Source: Pyricularia pennisetigena (taxonomy: Eukaryota; Ascomycota; Sordariomycetes; Magnaporthales; Pyriculariaceae). Taken from it: a stretch of 64,000 nucleotides of DNA. A model generated the notes under the pieces. That model ran no database searches and was not told the origin of the DNA. It saw nothing but the letters and a program-made list of their open reading frames with translations. The translations under genes and the position numbers were made by a program. Within the stretch, counting starts at the first letter, position 1. Every line of letters starts with the position of its first letter. Location: NCBI RefSeq assembly GCF_004337985.1, contig NW_021940921.1, forward strand, positions 372,001 through 436,000. The letters run 5' to 3'. Positions 32,301 through 43,559 of the stretch are shown here, piece by piece.

Positions 32301-34723
32301 GCTTCAGTTTCCCGCCATCCCATTGCGAGGAACAGACTCCTGGATCAGTTTGTCGATGCTGGCTTGGGTGGCCGCTGTCTGGTAGGTCTGTGTTGATTCT
32401 GGCTTGGGCTAGATGCACAGGATTGTTTCTACTGTAGATGGGAAGTAAATAATACATGACAAGGCCCGTAGACCATACATGTACACCGTGTTCCGCCGAC
32501 CCTTTTCTCTCTCGTAATTATTCTGGCAGCCGTATACCTTCATATCTCCTTGCCTCTTTGTCTGCCCTATCATTGTCACGATTTTATACATTAGAAGCAA
32601 AGTCACACACAACAACACCGGTCGGTCTTCTGGGAGACGAAAAACGATAAACGCAACAAGGGCGGGAATTGATGTGGCCGATCCACCATCACCAACGCCA
32701 GCCAACCTTGTGCAGCGTCGCCTAAACTTCCTGACTGGCTACATGCACTCGTTGAAGAAATCAATCGCCCGCCTCTATTGACTGGTTCGGCACTATCGAC
32801 CTCACGTGGGACAAATACTTTTTGGGCCACCTAAGTCAAATACGCGGACCATCTGCATCTCTGCCCAGCATCAACTCCGCAGAACACGGGAACACAAAAC
32901 CGATTGATTGACTGATGTAAGTCGACTATTGTTTGTCGTCCAATCGTTTGCAAGAGTTCCCCAAGTCTGGCCCAATCGGTTAACCACCCGCGTTTGCCGT
33001 GGGATCATCCTGTCTTTCCTTTTTGGCAGGCAGTTCGTCTTATTCGTTCGGGCCACTCATCACCCCCAGCTTTTGTGATCAGACCCAAGTTCCCTGGCGA
33101 AAGCATGAAATCAAAACAGAACCAAATTGAATATTGATTGCCCTTACGTTGTACTGAACGACCGAGGGAGAAAGTTGCACGCTTGAGCCGCTTTTCAGGG
33201 AGAGAAGAAAACAACAAAAGAAAAGAAAAAAAGAAAGTCAACTGTTTCGGGATATTCCACTTCCACATTTCGCCTCGCTACCCTATCTTGCCCTGCTGCT
33301 ACTACACACATACACCCACACCAGACGCGCCCTCCCGTCCGAACAAGTGAGCGAGCCGAACGACATCATCGTCTCTTAACGAAGGCTAGCCATCACCAAT
33401 AGATTGCGGTGCTGCCCGACTTGACTAAACACGTGGACCAGTACCACCGAGAACCGCACTTCCCCATTCCCCGCACCAGCTCGCCAGCAAACAACGCAGC
33501 AAGACATATTTCCAAGACTTGACACACAAGACAAGAGAGCCGACCCCCCCAAAAAAAGACAGAGCAGTCCCATACATCGACTCGGCTTCCTGGTTTTTAC
33601 TGGTCGCATCGCAACTCGTCTTGCTGTATAGTGCTTTTCTATTACGGTACTGTGCCCTTGTCAAACGATCCACCTGACAGCAACACGACCTTGCAAGACG
33701 AAATCCCCACTTAAAGTTTTCTGTCGTCTTGTCTTCACGAACCATTATTACGAACCCCGGAAGATTGAGCCAAAGTGCTGCCAGCGGTATCAGATCGAAC
33801 GCAAGCCCAGCCAAAGCAAAGAAAACCCAATTGATTTGACGCATCAAGGGTCTCTGGTCTGCTTTGCTGTCCTTTCAAAGTCCCGGACTCACAAGCCGAT
33901 TGATTCATTGCGAGGGTGTTCAGTGGTACTTTGTTCCGTAACATCGACCGATATAAAGGAGCACTGTGCGAGACAATCCAGGTTTGGGGAACAGAATTTT
34001 TGTGAAGTTTTTTTCTTTTTGCTCTCCCTTTTCGCCGCCCCTACCTCGCACCCCCAGCAACAACAGGAACTCGTGCCGTCATCCAAGTCAACCGGAAAAC
34101 TCAGTCTGGCCAACCCGACCACCCACTTTTATCCCTGTCCCGTCCTCCCCACCACCAACCCAAGAGGGGAAGTAAGCCCACCCACACCCTGTCGACCGAT
34201 TCGACCGTGCACGAAACGTTTCTGGGTTACTTTTTTCTTTTTTGTTCTCTATTTTTTTTTTTTCGGGCCACCCCTGCTCGCATCCTTTTTTTTTTTTTGC
34301 TAGGTTGAAGCTGTTGTCTGGTGCTGTGGTGTTTTGGCGCGCGTGCCTCTCCAACCGCTCGTCATCCCGACAGTCGACCGACTAGATAACTTGCCTATCA
34401 GCACCTACCTTTTTTTTTTAACCAACCCCACCTACCTGGAAACGGGACCTCGTCAACTTTCACCCGACAGGACTTTTTGAGGACCAAAGCTTAGAAGCTG
34501 CATTAACTACAAACATCTGTGCGCCTCGGTGTCTGCGCAACGGCTGATCTAAACACAAAACAAACGGCGCCATATACCGCTATTCCTTTTTGTTCGCCGC
34601 AGCTTCTGGTTGAATTCTATCCAGTTTTTAGCTCCAACGGCCGCGCAGAACTCCAAGTCTGCCGTTTCCTATTACACACACACAGAGCGCGTTGCGCATT
34701 TTGCCGATGATTTTACCAGCAAT
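26388..34723. other. Gene desert, 8.3 kb
   Basis: No frame over 170 codons and no recognisable domain. Contents: a (TGG)n run (28351-28375), a short (CA)n (28955-28980), two tandem copies of AGCTTCGCCCA (about 28987-29009), a GC-rich island (30740-30930) with weak tRNA-like promoter boxes, and T-rich runs (31800-31817, 34250-34300). The last 1.5 kb is pyrimidine-rich and probably promoter plus a long 5' UTR of the gene at 34724. Confidence 0.5.
28351..28375. repeat. (TGG)8 microsatellite
   Basis: Tandem GGT/TGG units immediately followed by an A9-10 run. Confidence 0.85.
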
Positions 34724-36584
34724 ATGCCCGCCAAGTTGAAGCCATTGCTGTTGCCTCAGATGGTAGAGGACCGTCGCAAGGCCGTACGGGAGGTCGACCA
34801 AACCTTTTTTTACCTGCAAGACAACATTTCGTCCTCGGAGATGGCGTCGCCAGTCACCCCGACCTTCTCCCAGCGCGATGGACACATGCAGCAATACTCG
34901 AGCTCGACATCTTCACTCGAGCTGTCTGCCTCGTACTGCTCCGACAGTTCCGTATCCCCCGCAGCCCTCGCTCAAGTAGCCACTCAGATGCTCAACCAAA
35001 ACATTCTTCCGACGGCCAGCACGAGCTCAAGCGCAAACACCAGCGCCAGCACGAGTGCCACTGCTACCAAGACACCGACACCTAAGCGATCACTGCCGGA
35101 TGTTCAGGAGGAGCCGTTTGAGAGGGATGGCGACGACACTCGCTTGCCAGAGCCTTTCGATTTCCCCGAGTCGTTGGACATTGACGATGCCTACTGTTTG
35201 TGTAGGTTATATTAAGCCTATGGCCTTACTCTGGTACCCCTTACTAACGCGAATTACACCTGCAGGCAGCGAGGCCTGTGAGCATCACAGGCCCTCCCTT
35301 CCCCATAGCGCCTCGATGCCCATTGACGAAACAGATCACGAAATGGATTTCATGAGCGATAGCGATTATCCTTATGCTACCATCAGGAGGCAACGCGGTC
35401 GCAGCGGTGGCAATGACTCACCACTCTCTGGCTTGACCTCGAGGATTCGCCTTCCCAGCCTCTCTAGGTGGAGATCTACAGAGCGGCGAACAGCAGCTTC
35501 TTCCCTAAGCTTTAGTCCTGCCTCCGAAACCACTCTTGATTACCGACCATCGATGTCGATTGGGCCCTCGAGCCGGTCATCTTCTGTCTCCCGAGGGCGA
35601 CGACCAACTCTGGACCGTACCTTCGAACCTCCATTGCCCCCGACACCAGCTCTATCATTCTATGAAAGCTCGGCCACCTCTCGCGACAGCATTTCGGTTC
35701 CTACGCCCTTGGATATTGAAGCCGCCAACGAGCTTGGCAGGAGCTTAGAACGGGAACGTGCCATGGCAACAACTCCCCTACTTCCACCTCTCATCACCAA
35801 GCCGCCACCTTCTACTGCACCCTCTGCGCCTCAGTCTCCTCTCGAGTTTCCCAAGATTGAACCATACCAACAAACTACCTTCAGCTCTCCCGAGCTGAGC
35901 CTTAGCTCGCCACAGTATTTCCCCGCCCCGGCGCTCAGCACGAAGCCTTCGATATCGTCTTTCCGCCACTACCAAAGCTCTAGCATATCTGCCCCTGCCA
36001 CTGCATGCCCTTCAGAGGTTTCTAGCCCCATGTACAACCTAGGCCTTGAGCTGCAGCAGCCCGACTCTTGGTCAGACAGGTTAGGTCACGCAAACTTCAC
36101 CATCTTGCCAAAGCCGTATGTTCCGCAAGAGGTTTCGGACCTGGCTGTTTTGGAGACACTGCGTGCGGATTGGAATCAGGCGCGAATCAACTTCACAAAG
36201 CACCTGGTGCGCACTGGAGAGCATTATGGGGCAACCTCGAAAACCTATCAGCTCACCGAAGCGAAGTGGGCCGAGATTGAGTTGGAATGGCGCCTTGCCC
36301 ACGATACTGTCGTGGCACGATTTTCTGCCATGTGCAACGGTAACGGAGACACATCGGAAGCCCTGAGGTGGCGCCACCAGCAGGAGGATGTTACCCTCCC
36401 CTCAACCGTGCCAGTCATGCTCGATGGCGAGGGCGGCAAGTTTCCCGCCATGGGCGATGAAGATATTGTTGGTCCAATGATCCGCGATGCTGCCATGTCT
36501 CGAGAACTCTCACCTTCACGTCAAGGTGGCGCCTCGAGGTTTTGGAGGAGCATCGTCGGGCGGGTCAACGCCATGAAGAAGTAA
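34724..36584 (+). CDS. Conserved Pro/Ser-rich fungal protein, function unknown
   Basis: Two exons, 34724-35201 and 35266-36584, with a 64-nt intron (GTAGGT donor, CTTACTAAC branch, TGCAG acceptor), encode 598 aa. Splicing joins DDAYCLC to SEACEHH. The N terminus MPAKLKPLLLPQMVEDRRKA, the ASPVTPTFSQRDGHM block and KRSLPDVQEEP recur, as I recall, in a conserved filamentous-ascomycete family often annotated only as matching Pro and Ser. The middle is disordered and Ser/Pro-rich (SIGPSSRSSSVSRGRR). The C-terminal part from about residue 430 looks folded and helical (VLETLRADWNQARINFTKHL, EAKWAEIELEWRLAHDTVVA), ending FWRSIVGRVNAMKK. Upstream codons stay open but lack an ATG, so 34724 is the start. 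Confidence 0.88.
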
Positions 36585-38916
36585 AAAAACAACAATCGAA
36601 TTTTGTCACAACAAATCAGCAACTTAGCGCGGAGTTTTGGGCGCGCACTATCGGCTTCTTTTTATTATTATTACTTTTTTTGAACGCATTTATGAACGGA
36701 TGGACAGCGATTACTGGCGGAAACAACATAACTTTACACGATATTACTGGATTTATGACCACGATTTTCACTGCGCCTTTCTGAAACAACTTTACCGCGG
36801 AATAGACTCGATACCTGTGTTGGGTATGGCACCAAGCCATGGCGCCACTTCCACCCTCACACCCTTCCTTACTTTTACCTGACTTGCTTAAGTCAATAAA
36901 ACAACAGACACAACAATATGATGCCCACATTGACGCTCCTTACACCTATTTTTCATTCTGTTCTTTTTTTTTTTTCCTTTTTTTCTTCTTTTACCAAGAT
37001 ACCAAATGTTCAAACCTAAGCTCCTGTCATCAGGATTGTTCCTCCCATCCAAAAATACGTCTCATGGAATAACCAGAGCCTCTCAATTGACGATTTTTAC
37101 TACGGAGTGCATCAATTCTTTTCCATATCTATTGGCTACTTTTCCCTCAGCGCGTCTTTCTTGTTTGATTTAGATACTAAGCCTGCAATTCAGGCGGCGG
37201 ATACTCCCGTCACCCCGCATCTGCAATGCATACAGCCGTGGCTGTAGAGGACTACCTCCAGCACATGTATCTATCTGATACACCTTATTCCTTATTACCT
37301 ATTTCTTAGACGGTAAACTGTACGCAGTCTTCACCATATACTGCAGCTCCTCTTGGACTCCCCCATTTGGTTGATTTCATCTCTATTATCTATATACCCA
37401 TCTCGTTGGCGTGATCGAAGAAAAGGATGTTTACAACCTACTTTTTGTATAGAATCTATTTTACTACGGTGGCGTAGTTTGTAACACTAGAACCAAAATA
37501 TGAGAGTTGAACGTGTTAATTGCATACACTTTGAACATTGGCCATTTCACGTCGTGTCTCGCTGGCGTTTGTTTCTGTCGTGCGTCGTTGCCTTTGGGAC
37601 AATCGAAGAGACATGGCTTTCTCTTGCCCTAAGCACGCTAATGCGGACATGTAAGGGATCAACAAGTCAGACAGCCGCGGCGACCGGCAGGATGGCTGGA
37701 CAGAGGATCTGCCGATCAGGGCCTGGGGAAAACGCAAGGTAAGAAAGAAGGGATGCGCGGACCTTCGATGAATTGGCTGTGCCCGAGCGCGCTGAGGCGG
37801 CAACGCACAGGTGAGGGCGGCAAGGGCCGTTTATGAGGAAAGAATAACACGGTCCGGGAGAGGGGGTCGCGCAATCTGCGCGCACATGCGACTGGTATTT
37901 CCTTTCCACTCACTCTTTTGTTCCCCTCTGATTGTCTACGATACGAAAACGCCACTGGTTCACCTACTTGACAAGGCATGATGTAGGATTTTCCCTGGAC
38001 AGGGGCGACCGGTTTCTGCCGATGATTTTATTTGGGCATCCTCATTCCCTTACCGGTTGAGAGGGGGGGTCGGGTGGCGGCATTAGCCGTGTCCTGCGCG
38101 AGGCACGCGCAGAAGATGGTCCTTGCTCCTCTTTCCTTGCCCTCCCTCACAGGCCTTTGCGACTATTCTGTTTGCTTGGGTCCGGCTGCAGACACGTGTC
38201 AAACGGGAAAGAGATGTTCGGGATGCTCAAGTTGCTAGGTACAACGCCTCCCTCCTTTTGTGGATTCGAGGGAGAGTGCGGTGGCTGTTTGTACCTGCAT
38301 GAAAATCCCTTGGCTGAGATGAATGGGAGGGGCGGAAAGCAGCAGACGCGGTGAGGTATCTCAGGGGGAATACAGTGAAGAGTTATGCAGGTAAGGCGTG
38401 TTCGAGGTTGAGTCTTTGTCCTCTGGAGTGTCCAGATGTTGATGGACCCTGGATGCGTGGTCTGTGAGGAGTGGAGTTGGTCTGTGGCTGGCGACCCTTT
38501 GTAAAGGCTGCGTTTGCCTGATTTCCTTAGCTGTATTGTGATTCCTGTGAGTTTTTTTTTCTGTTTCTTTTTTTTTAATGATGTTCACTATAGCCCGCCC
38601 TGTCTTCAAGTTTTGTATCGGTTGTTTGTTTTGACATTCCCCAAGGCAGCAGCTTCTTAGAGGGTTAGGGATGAAGCCCAGCAAGCGAAGCTAGTGGGGT
38701 GGGAACAAGGCCATTGGTCTGTTGTGGGGTGTATGTGTAAACTTGAATTGTTTCTGAAAGTAACTTCCCTTTGGTCAAATTTCGCGTACGTCACGTTAGG
38801 AATTAGACTAATCTACAATCGCGACCTCAAACGTAGACTTTTTTTCCTCAGGCTTTCGTTTGTGCGATTGATTTCTGACCGAATCAATCGAGCACAATCT
38901 GCTCACCTCTTTTGCA
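36585..38916. other. Intergenic region, 2.3 kb
   Basis: 3' UTR-like T-rich sequence to about 37100, then no recognisable gene. A small perfect palindrome ACAGCC-GT-GGCTGT lies near 37232. Confidence 0.5.
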
Positions 38917-39945
38917 ATGTCACACCTGGGCCGAGCAGGCAGGGTGACTCTCCAGCACATCCATCTGCCTTCCGATGCCTTCGCCCACACGTACCCGCCC
39001 TACGCCATTGCCGCTGCCCTTCAATCACGCCTACAGCGTGCCTTGCTCGACAGCAAGAGCAACTCATCATCACCGTCACCGCCGCCCACCATCCTATCCT
39101 TCACCCCACAGCCGACGTACACTCTCGGTCGGCGGCAGACCGTCGGGCCCGATCTCGAAGTCGACGGGCTCTGTCGCCCCCTCATCATCACACATCCAAT
39201 GTCGAAACCGGAGACCAAACACTCCATGCGGCCGATTGTCCTGCGCTCCCTACGAGGCGGTCAGATGACGTATCACGGGCCCGGCCAGATCGTGGTCTGG
39301 CCCATCCTGGACTTGCAACCGGCGTCGGGCGGATACAAAAGCATGGGTGTGCGGCAGTACGCGGACCTCCTGCAGGACGTCACGGCAGACCTTGTCAGGA
39401 ATTCTGCTGCTCTAGGAGGAAGGAAGCTCGAGATTGTCAAGACGTGCGACCCGGGAGTGTGGGTTTCGGAGACGGAGCAGCAGCAACCGCGCAAGATCGC
39501 CGCCATGGGTGTGCATCTCCGGCGCCACGTGACGGGTTTAGGCGTGGCGCTTAACCTGACCACCCCCGGGACTGCGGCAAACGTCGGAGAGAACGAAGTG
39601 AACAACGAAAGCAACAACCCTTGGATCAGGTTTGTGCCCTGCGGCCTGGCGGGGAAAGGTGTGACATCCGTTTTCCTGGAGGCTCAGGATCCAAACAACA
39701 CCATCAGCCTGGACTCCAACCCCGCTTCCGAATTGGCACGACTACCAGATCCCGGGAAGGGCTTTGCTCAGACCTGGGCTGGGCTATTTGCAAGTCGCCT
39801 TGGGCTAGACTACAACCCGGAGGTAGTCAATGACGGCATCCCGTCCAACATGAAGGGGCTCACAGCGGAGGCGATATCTATAGAGGCGGAGATGAAGGTG
39901 CCCCTTGATGACGACGGTGCCTCTGGAGCCGCTGTCAATCCTTGA
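38917..39945 (+). CDS. LIP2: Octanoyl-[acyl carrier protein]:protein octanoyltransferase (lipoate biosynthesis)
   Basis: 342 aa, single exon, ATG at 38917. LipB/Lip2 moves octanoyl from mitochondrial ACP onto lipoyl domains of glycine cleavage H protein and 2-oxoacid dehydrogenases. The substrate-binding motif LRGGQMTYHGPGQIVVWPIL is at residues 112-131, the conserved Lys in RKIAAMGVHLRRHVTGLGVA (Lys193), and the catalytic Cys in FVPCGLAGKGVTS (Cys242). The N terminus has basic residues and few acids but no clear presequence. Insertions relative to bacterial LipB (residues 46-60 and 180-192) are low-complexity. Intact, with family-typical length plus a short C-terminal tail. Confidence 0.95.
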   Translation: MSHLGRAGRVTLQHIHLPSDAFAHTYPPYAIAAALQSRLQRALLDSKSNSSSPSPPPTILSFTPQPTYTLGRRQTVGPDLEVDGLCRPLIITHPMSKPETKHSMRPIVLRSLRGGQMTYHGPGQIVVWPILDLQPASGGYKSMGVRQYADLLQDVTADLVRNSAALGGRKLEIVKTCDPGVWVSETEQQQPRKIAAMGVHLRRHVTGLGVALNLTTPGTAANVGENEVNNESNNPWIRFVPCGLAGKGVTSVFLEAQDPNNTISLDSNPASELARLPDPGKGFAQTWAGLFASRLGLDYNPEVVNDGIPSNMKGLTAEAISIEAEMKVPLDDDGASGAAVNP

Positions 39946-40976
39946 GCCATTATCGGTGTTCAACTCGTCCTTTGCTTGAGAGACGCCATAGAGGTTACCT
40001 GGTGACGAAAGATGATACAAGCATCCCTGGTAGGATCGCACCAATCTCGGTTCGTGTGGAACGAGGTACAGTCGTTAGGGCCGTTTTGGTCGATGATTCC
40101 AAGCCACAGCTGGGGTGGACAGCGTCAGACCACAACGGTCGAGAGGGGGGACCAGCAACACATACCATTTTCCCCGTGTAGCAGCAACACCAGCTAGGCA
40201 CTAGTCTAGTATTGCTGCACCACGTAAAAGGGACCAAATTGCTAGCTCGATTGTGCGACAAAACAGGAAGAGATCACGGAAGGGCTAGAGAGTGTAATCG
40301 TGGCAGTGCAGCAGTCTTCAGCGGGATTTCGCACCTCCCGCCAGCATAAGTTCTAGGCCTTTCTGTGCATCACTGGTCGACCCGAACTCCCGCACCCTGC
40401 CGAGACACAGCCTGGCACGGCATCCATTGGCAGGGGGCACGACATATTAGTGCTCGCTTGGATTTCCGGTGCCTCGTTGGCGGCCCTGGTGCTGTGGAAT
40501 AGGAATTGGGACACCGTACCCATGGATTTGCAGGGTCTAGGCTGGACTCTGTACGATGGGCCCGATAAGCGCTCGAGGGCTTGGGTGCACGTCATAGCCC
40601 ATGGGGTATGGCAACCTATAAATGAAATCTTCGAGCCAGGTGATCTGAAGATTGCTGTTAATTGGTTGCAACAAAGGCTAGGTCGGCATTGGGGCCCGAT
40701 AGAGCCCAGATGCAGGCATGTTTGATTTTCGGCTTTTCTAGCCTGGAAAATCTGTCGTGTCAACAGATGCTACGAAAACCGCTGTAACAGTGCCATGCAG
40801 GGTATGACGAATAGCATAATCACGCCAAGATAATAGAGCTACGACGAAATTCGACTTGTGATGATTTTTTTTTTTTTTTTCTTCTTGTATTACATCTGAA
40901 GACAGACAGGCAGGCATGGGTACTCGCGCATAATGGATAGTCATGAGAAACTACCACCCCCTGGCTGGTACAAGCC
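39946..40976. other. Intergenic region between convergent genes
   Basis: Short frames without motif on both strands and a T15 run (40865-40880). No supported gene. Confidence 0.5.
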
Positions 40977-43559
40977 TTACTTCAGCTCAAACTTTTGACG
41001 GCCAATATCATCAACACCCAATTTCTCCACCGATGCACCGTCCTCGGCGACGACCTTTCTCAGATCGCCAGATGGCAGAATTATGGCGAGGGTCTTCCAG
41101 GGCGCGGCAAAGCCGTCGCTCTCATCGCGGGCAAACTTGACCTTGACCTCGGTCTTGAAGGCGGCATAAGAGAAGGTGTACTTGGCAATCTTGTTCTTGT
41201 GCGCGACCGAGATGCCGTCGTCCTCGTACCACGTCGTCTCGTACCAGCGGCCCTCCTTGCCGACGCCGGGCGGGGGCGGGAAGATCTCGACGGCGCGGTA
41301 GTCGTCGAGCGGTAGGTTTGCCACGTTCTCCTTCTCGCCGGGCGACAGGACCTGCACGTCCCTCCCGACCGGCAGGACCTTGCCGACCTTGCCGAGGACG
41401 GGGATGCCGGCGCCGTGCCATTCGGCGTCGACGTTGACCCACTGGCCTGAGGTGAAGTGCTGGTAGGGCGCGTTGAGGTTCAGCCAGCCCTCGTTGTCGT
41501 CGTCGTCGCCGGCGTTCTTGGGCAGGTAGACCCTGGAGCTGTTGACGCCCGGCTCGTAGACGCCGCCGATGAGCAGCGAGTCGCCAAACAGGTACTGCGT
41601 CTCGCCGTCGGTCAGGGTCTTGTTGGTCCACACCTCGGGGTCGCGCTCGTAGCCCCAGCCGGTCCAGCGCTGCGGCGGGATGGCGGTCAGGTGGCTCTCG
41701 AGGGCGAGCGAGTAGATGTAGGGGATCATGGCGTAGCGCCTCTTGATGGCCTTGCGCACGAGGTGGGTGATGCTCGGGTGCATCCAGGGCTCGATGACGT
41801 CGCCGACCTTGTTGTCGGCGGCCGAGGTCTTGAAGCAGTTGATGGCGAAGCGCGGCGACATGCAGCCGAGCTGGACCCAGCGGAGGAGCAGTTCAGGGTC
41901 GGGCTGCGGGCCCTCGAAGCCGCCAATGTCGTGCCCGAAGCAGTGGATGAGCGAGAACATGGCGTTGAGCGAGATGGCGTTGGCGCCGCGCATGCCGTCC
42001 CAGCTGGTCGTGTTGTCGCCGCTCCACGAGCTGCAGGCGTACCGCATGGTCCCCGCCGTCGCGCTGCGGGTCAGCACAAAGGGCCGCTCGTCGGGCCTGA
42101 CGGCGAGCATGGCGTCGTGCGAGGCCTTGCCGTTCAGCTCGGTGTGGAGGGCGCGACCCCACAGGCCGACCTGGGGCCGCGACCGAAGCTCGGCGGCCAC
42201 GTCCCCGCCCATCAGCTCGGGCTGGTCAAGCTTGCACTCCCAGGCGTCGTCGGTGATGGTGTACTCGTTGTTGTCGTTCCACATGCAGTCGATGCCCTCC
42301 TTGGCCAGCTGCTTGATGCCGTTGAACCACCAGTCGTAGCCCGCCTGGGAGGTGAAGTCGATGTGCCCGCCGTCGTCACGCTCACCACCGCCGGCGCTCC
42401 ACAGTTTGGTCACCGCAGAGGCGCCAGTCTGCGGGTCCTTGAACAGGGCGCCGGCGTCCCTGAGCTTCTCGTACTCGGGGTGGCTGGCGATCAAGTACGG
42501 CTTGACGTTGGCGATCAGGCGCATGCCGTGCTGGTGGTACTCCTTAATCCAGGCTTCCGGGTCGGGAAAGCGGAACTTGTTCCAGTGGAAGACGTTGCGG
42601 ACATGGGGCGGGGTGTGGGAGACGTAGTAGCCCGAGGACATCTGGTAGGCGGAGCAGGGGATGTCGTGCTCCTTCATCTTGCGGGCGAGGTCGAGCAGGG
42701 CCTCGCCGGCGGGCGGGTCGTCGAGCATGGTGTACTTGTAGCCTCCCGAGAGGTAGCCAAATGCCCAGCGCGGCACCAGCAGCGGCATGCCGGCCAGGAC
42801 CGTGGCATAGGTGCTGACGACGTCCTGGAGCGTCTTGCCGACTATGGTGTACTCCTCGAGCCCGCCGTAGTCCTGGCGGTAGACCTTGTAGAAGCCCCAC
42901 ATGCCGTCCATCTCGCAGCCGACGCTGTACTCGCCGCGCGAGTGCGTGGTGGAGAAGGTGGCCACGACACCGTCGGGCGTGGCGTTGATGAGCAGCGGGA
43001 TGTGCTTGTACATGGGGTCGGTGCGGTGGGCGTCGTAGCCGAAGCTGTCGGTGGCCGTCAGCTGGAACCGCCGACCGGACAGGTCCATGGGGGCCGCCTT
43101 CTCGCCCAGGCCGACGTGCAGCGTCTTGCGGTTGTAGCGCGTGTAGTGCGCCACGCCCTCGCCGTCGACCGCGTAGCCCCTGCCGGGGATGTCCTCGAGC
43201 AGGGGGGTGGCGTCGTCGGCCTGTCCGGCCAGCCGGACCTTGAGCAGCGGCGTCGACCCGGTCCAGTCGACGGTGACGGTGCCGTCACCGGCCCGGATCG
43301 TCTTGGTCGTCTCCCGGGGCGAGGAGACCTCGACGGAGCCGGACGGGAGCTCTACCTTGGCCCGGGGGACCGAAGGGCGTGGAGGGAGCGGGTGGGTTGG
43401 TGAGGTGTAGGTCGTCCGGAAGACGTTGGGCCGGACGGCCTCGAATGTGAAGTTGAAGGGGAGAGACTTGTCATTGCAAGTCAGGTTGACCGAGGGGGAG
43501 TCGGCCTGGTGTGAGGGCGACGTGGCCCATGTCGAAGGGATGAGTTCGCGTTGAACCAT
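40977..43559 (-). CDS. Glycoside hydrolase family 31 alpha-glycosidase
   Basis: 860 aa, single exon, ATG at 43559. GH31 enzymes act on alpha-glucosidic or alpha-xylosidic bonds. The N-terminal beta-sandwich is at about residues 20-240. The barrel starts with LVPRWAFGYLSGGYKYTM. The nucleophile lies in GIDCMWNDNNEY (Asp429), which replaces the classical WxDMNE, and the acid/base in ACSSWSGDNTTSWDGMRG (Asp515). GHDIGGFEG and MSPRFAINCF are further GH31 landmarks. No signal peptide is seen, so it is probably intracellular. The NDNNEY variant sets it apart from secreted maltase-type enzymes; the substrate cannot be fixed and lyase- or transferase-type activity is not excluded. Very GC-rich, with a 648-codon open frame on the opposite strand that is not a gene. 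Confidence 0.93.
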   Translation of the reverse strand: MVQRELIPSTWATSPSHQADSPSVNLTCNDKSLPFNFTFEAVRPNVFRTTYTSPTHPLPPRPSVPRAKVELPSGSVEVSSPRETTKTIRAGDGTVTVDWTGSTPLLKVRLAGQADDATPLLEDIPGRGYAVDGEGVAHYTRYNRKTLHVGLGEKAAPMDLSGRRFQLTATDSFGYDAHRTDPMYKHIPLLINATPDGVVATFSTTHSRGEYSVGCEMDGMWGFYKVYRQDYGGLEEYTIVGKTLQDVVSTYATVLAGMPLLVPRWAFGYLSGGYKYTMLDDPPAGEALLDLARKMKEHDIPCSAYQMSSGYYVSHTPPHVRNVFHWNKFRFPDPEAWIKEYHQHGMRLIANVKPYLIASHPEYEKLRDAGALFKDPQTGASAVTKLWSAGGGERDDGGHIDFTSQAGYDWWFNGIKQLAKEGIDCMWNDNNEYTITDDAWECKLDQPELMGGDVAAELRSRPQVGLWGRALHTELNGKASHDAMLAVRPDERPFVLTRSATAGTMRYACSSWSGDNTTSWDGMRGANAISLNAMFSLIHCFGHDIGGFEGPQPDPELLLRWVQLGCMSPRFAINCFKTSAADNKVGDVIEPWMHPSITHLVRKAIKRRYAMIPYIYSLALESHLTAIPPQRWTGWGYERDPEVWTNKTLTDGETQYLFGDSLLIGGVYEPGVNSSRVYLPKNAGDDDDNEGWLNLNAPYQHFTSGQWVNVDAEWHGAGIPVLGKVGKVLPVGRDVQVLSPGEKENVANLPLDDYRAVEIFPPPPGVGKEGRWYETTWYEDDGISVAHKNKIAKYTFSYAAFKTEVKVKFARDESDGFAAPWKTLAIILPSGDLRKVVAEDGASVEKLGVDDIGRQKFELK

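Noticed and set aside
41457..43403. 648-codon open frame on the plus strand
   Set aside because: It lies fully antisense to the GH31 gene, has Gly/Val/Ala/Arg-rich composition typical of GC-rich shadow frames, and no motif.
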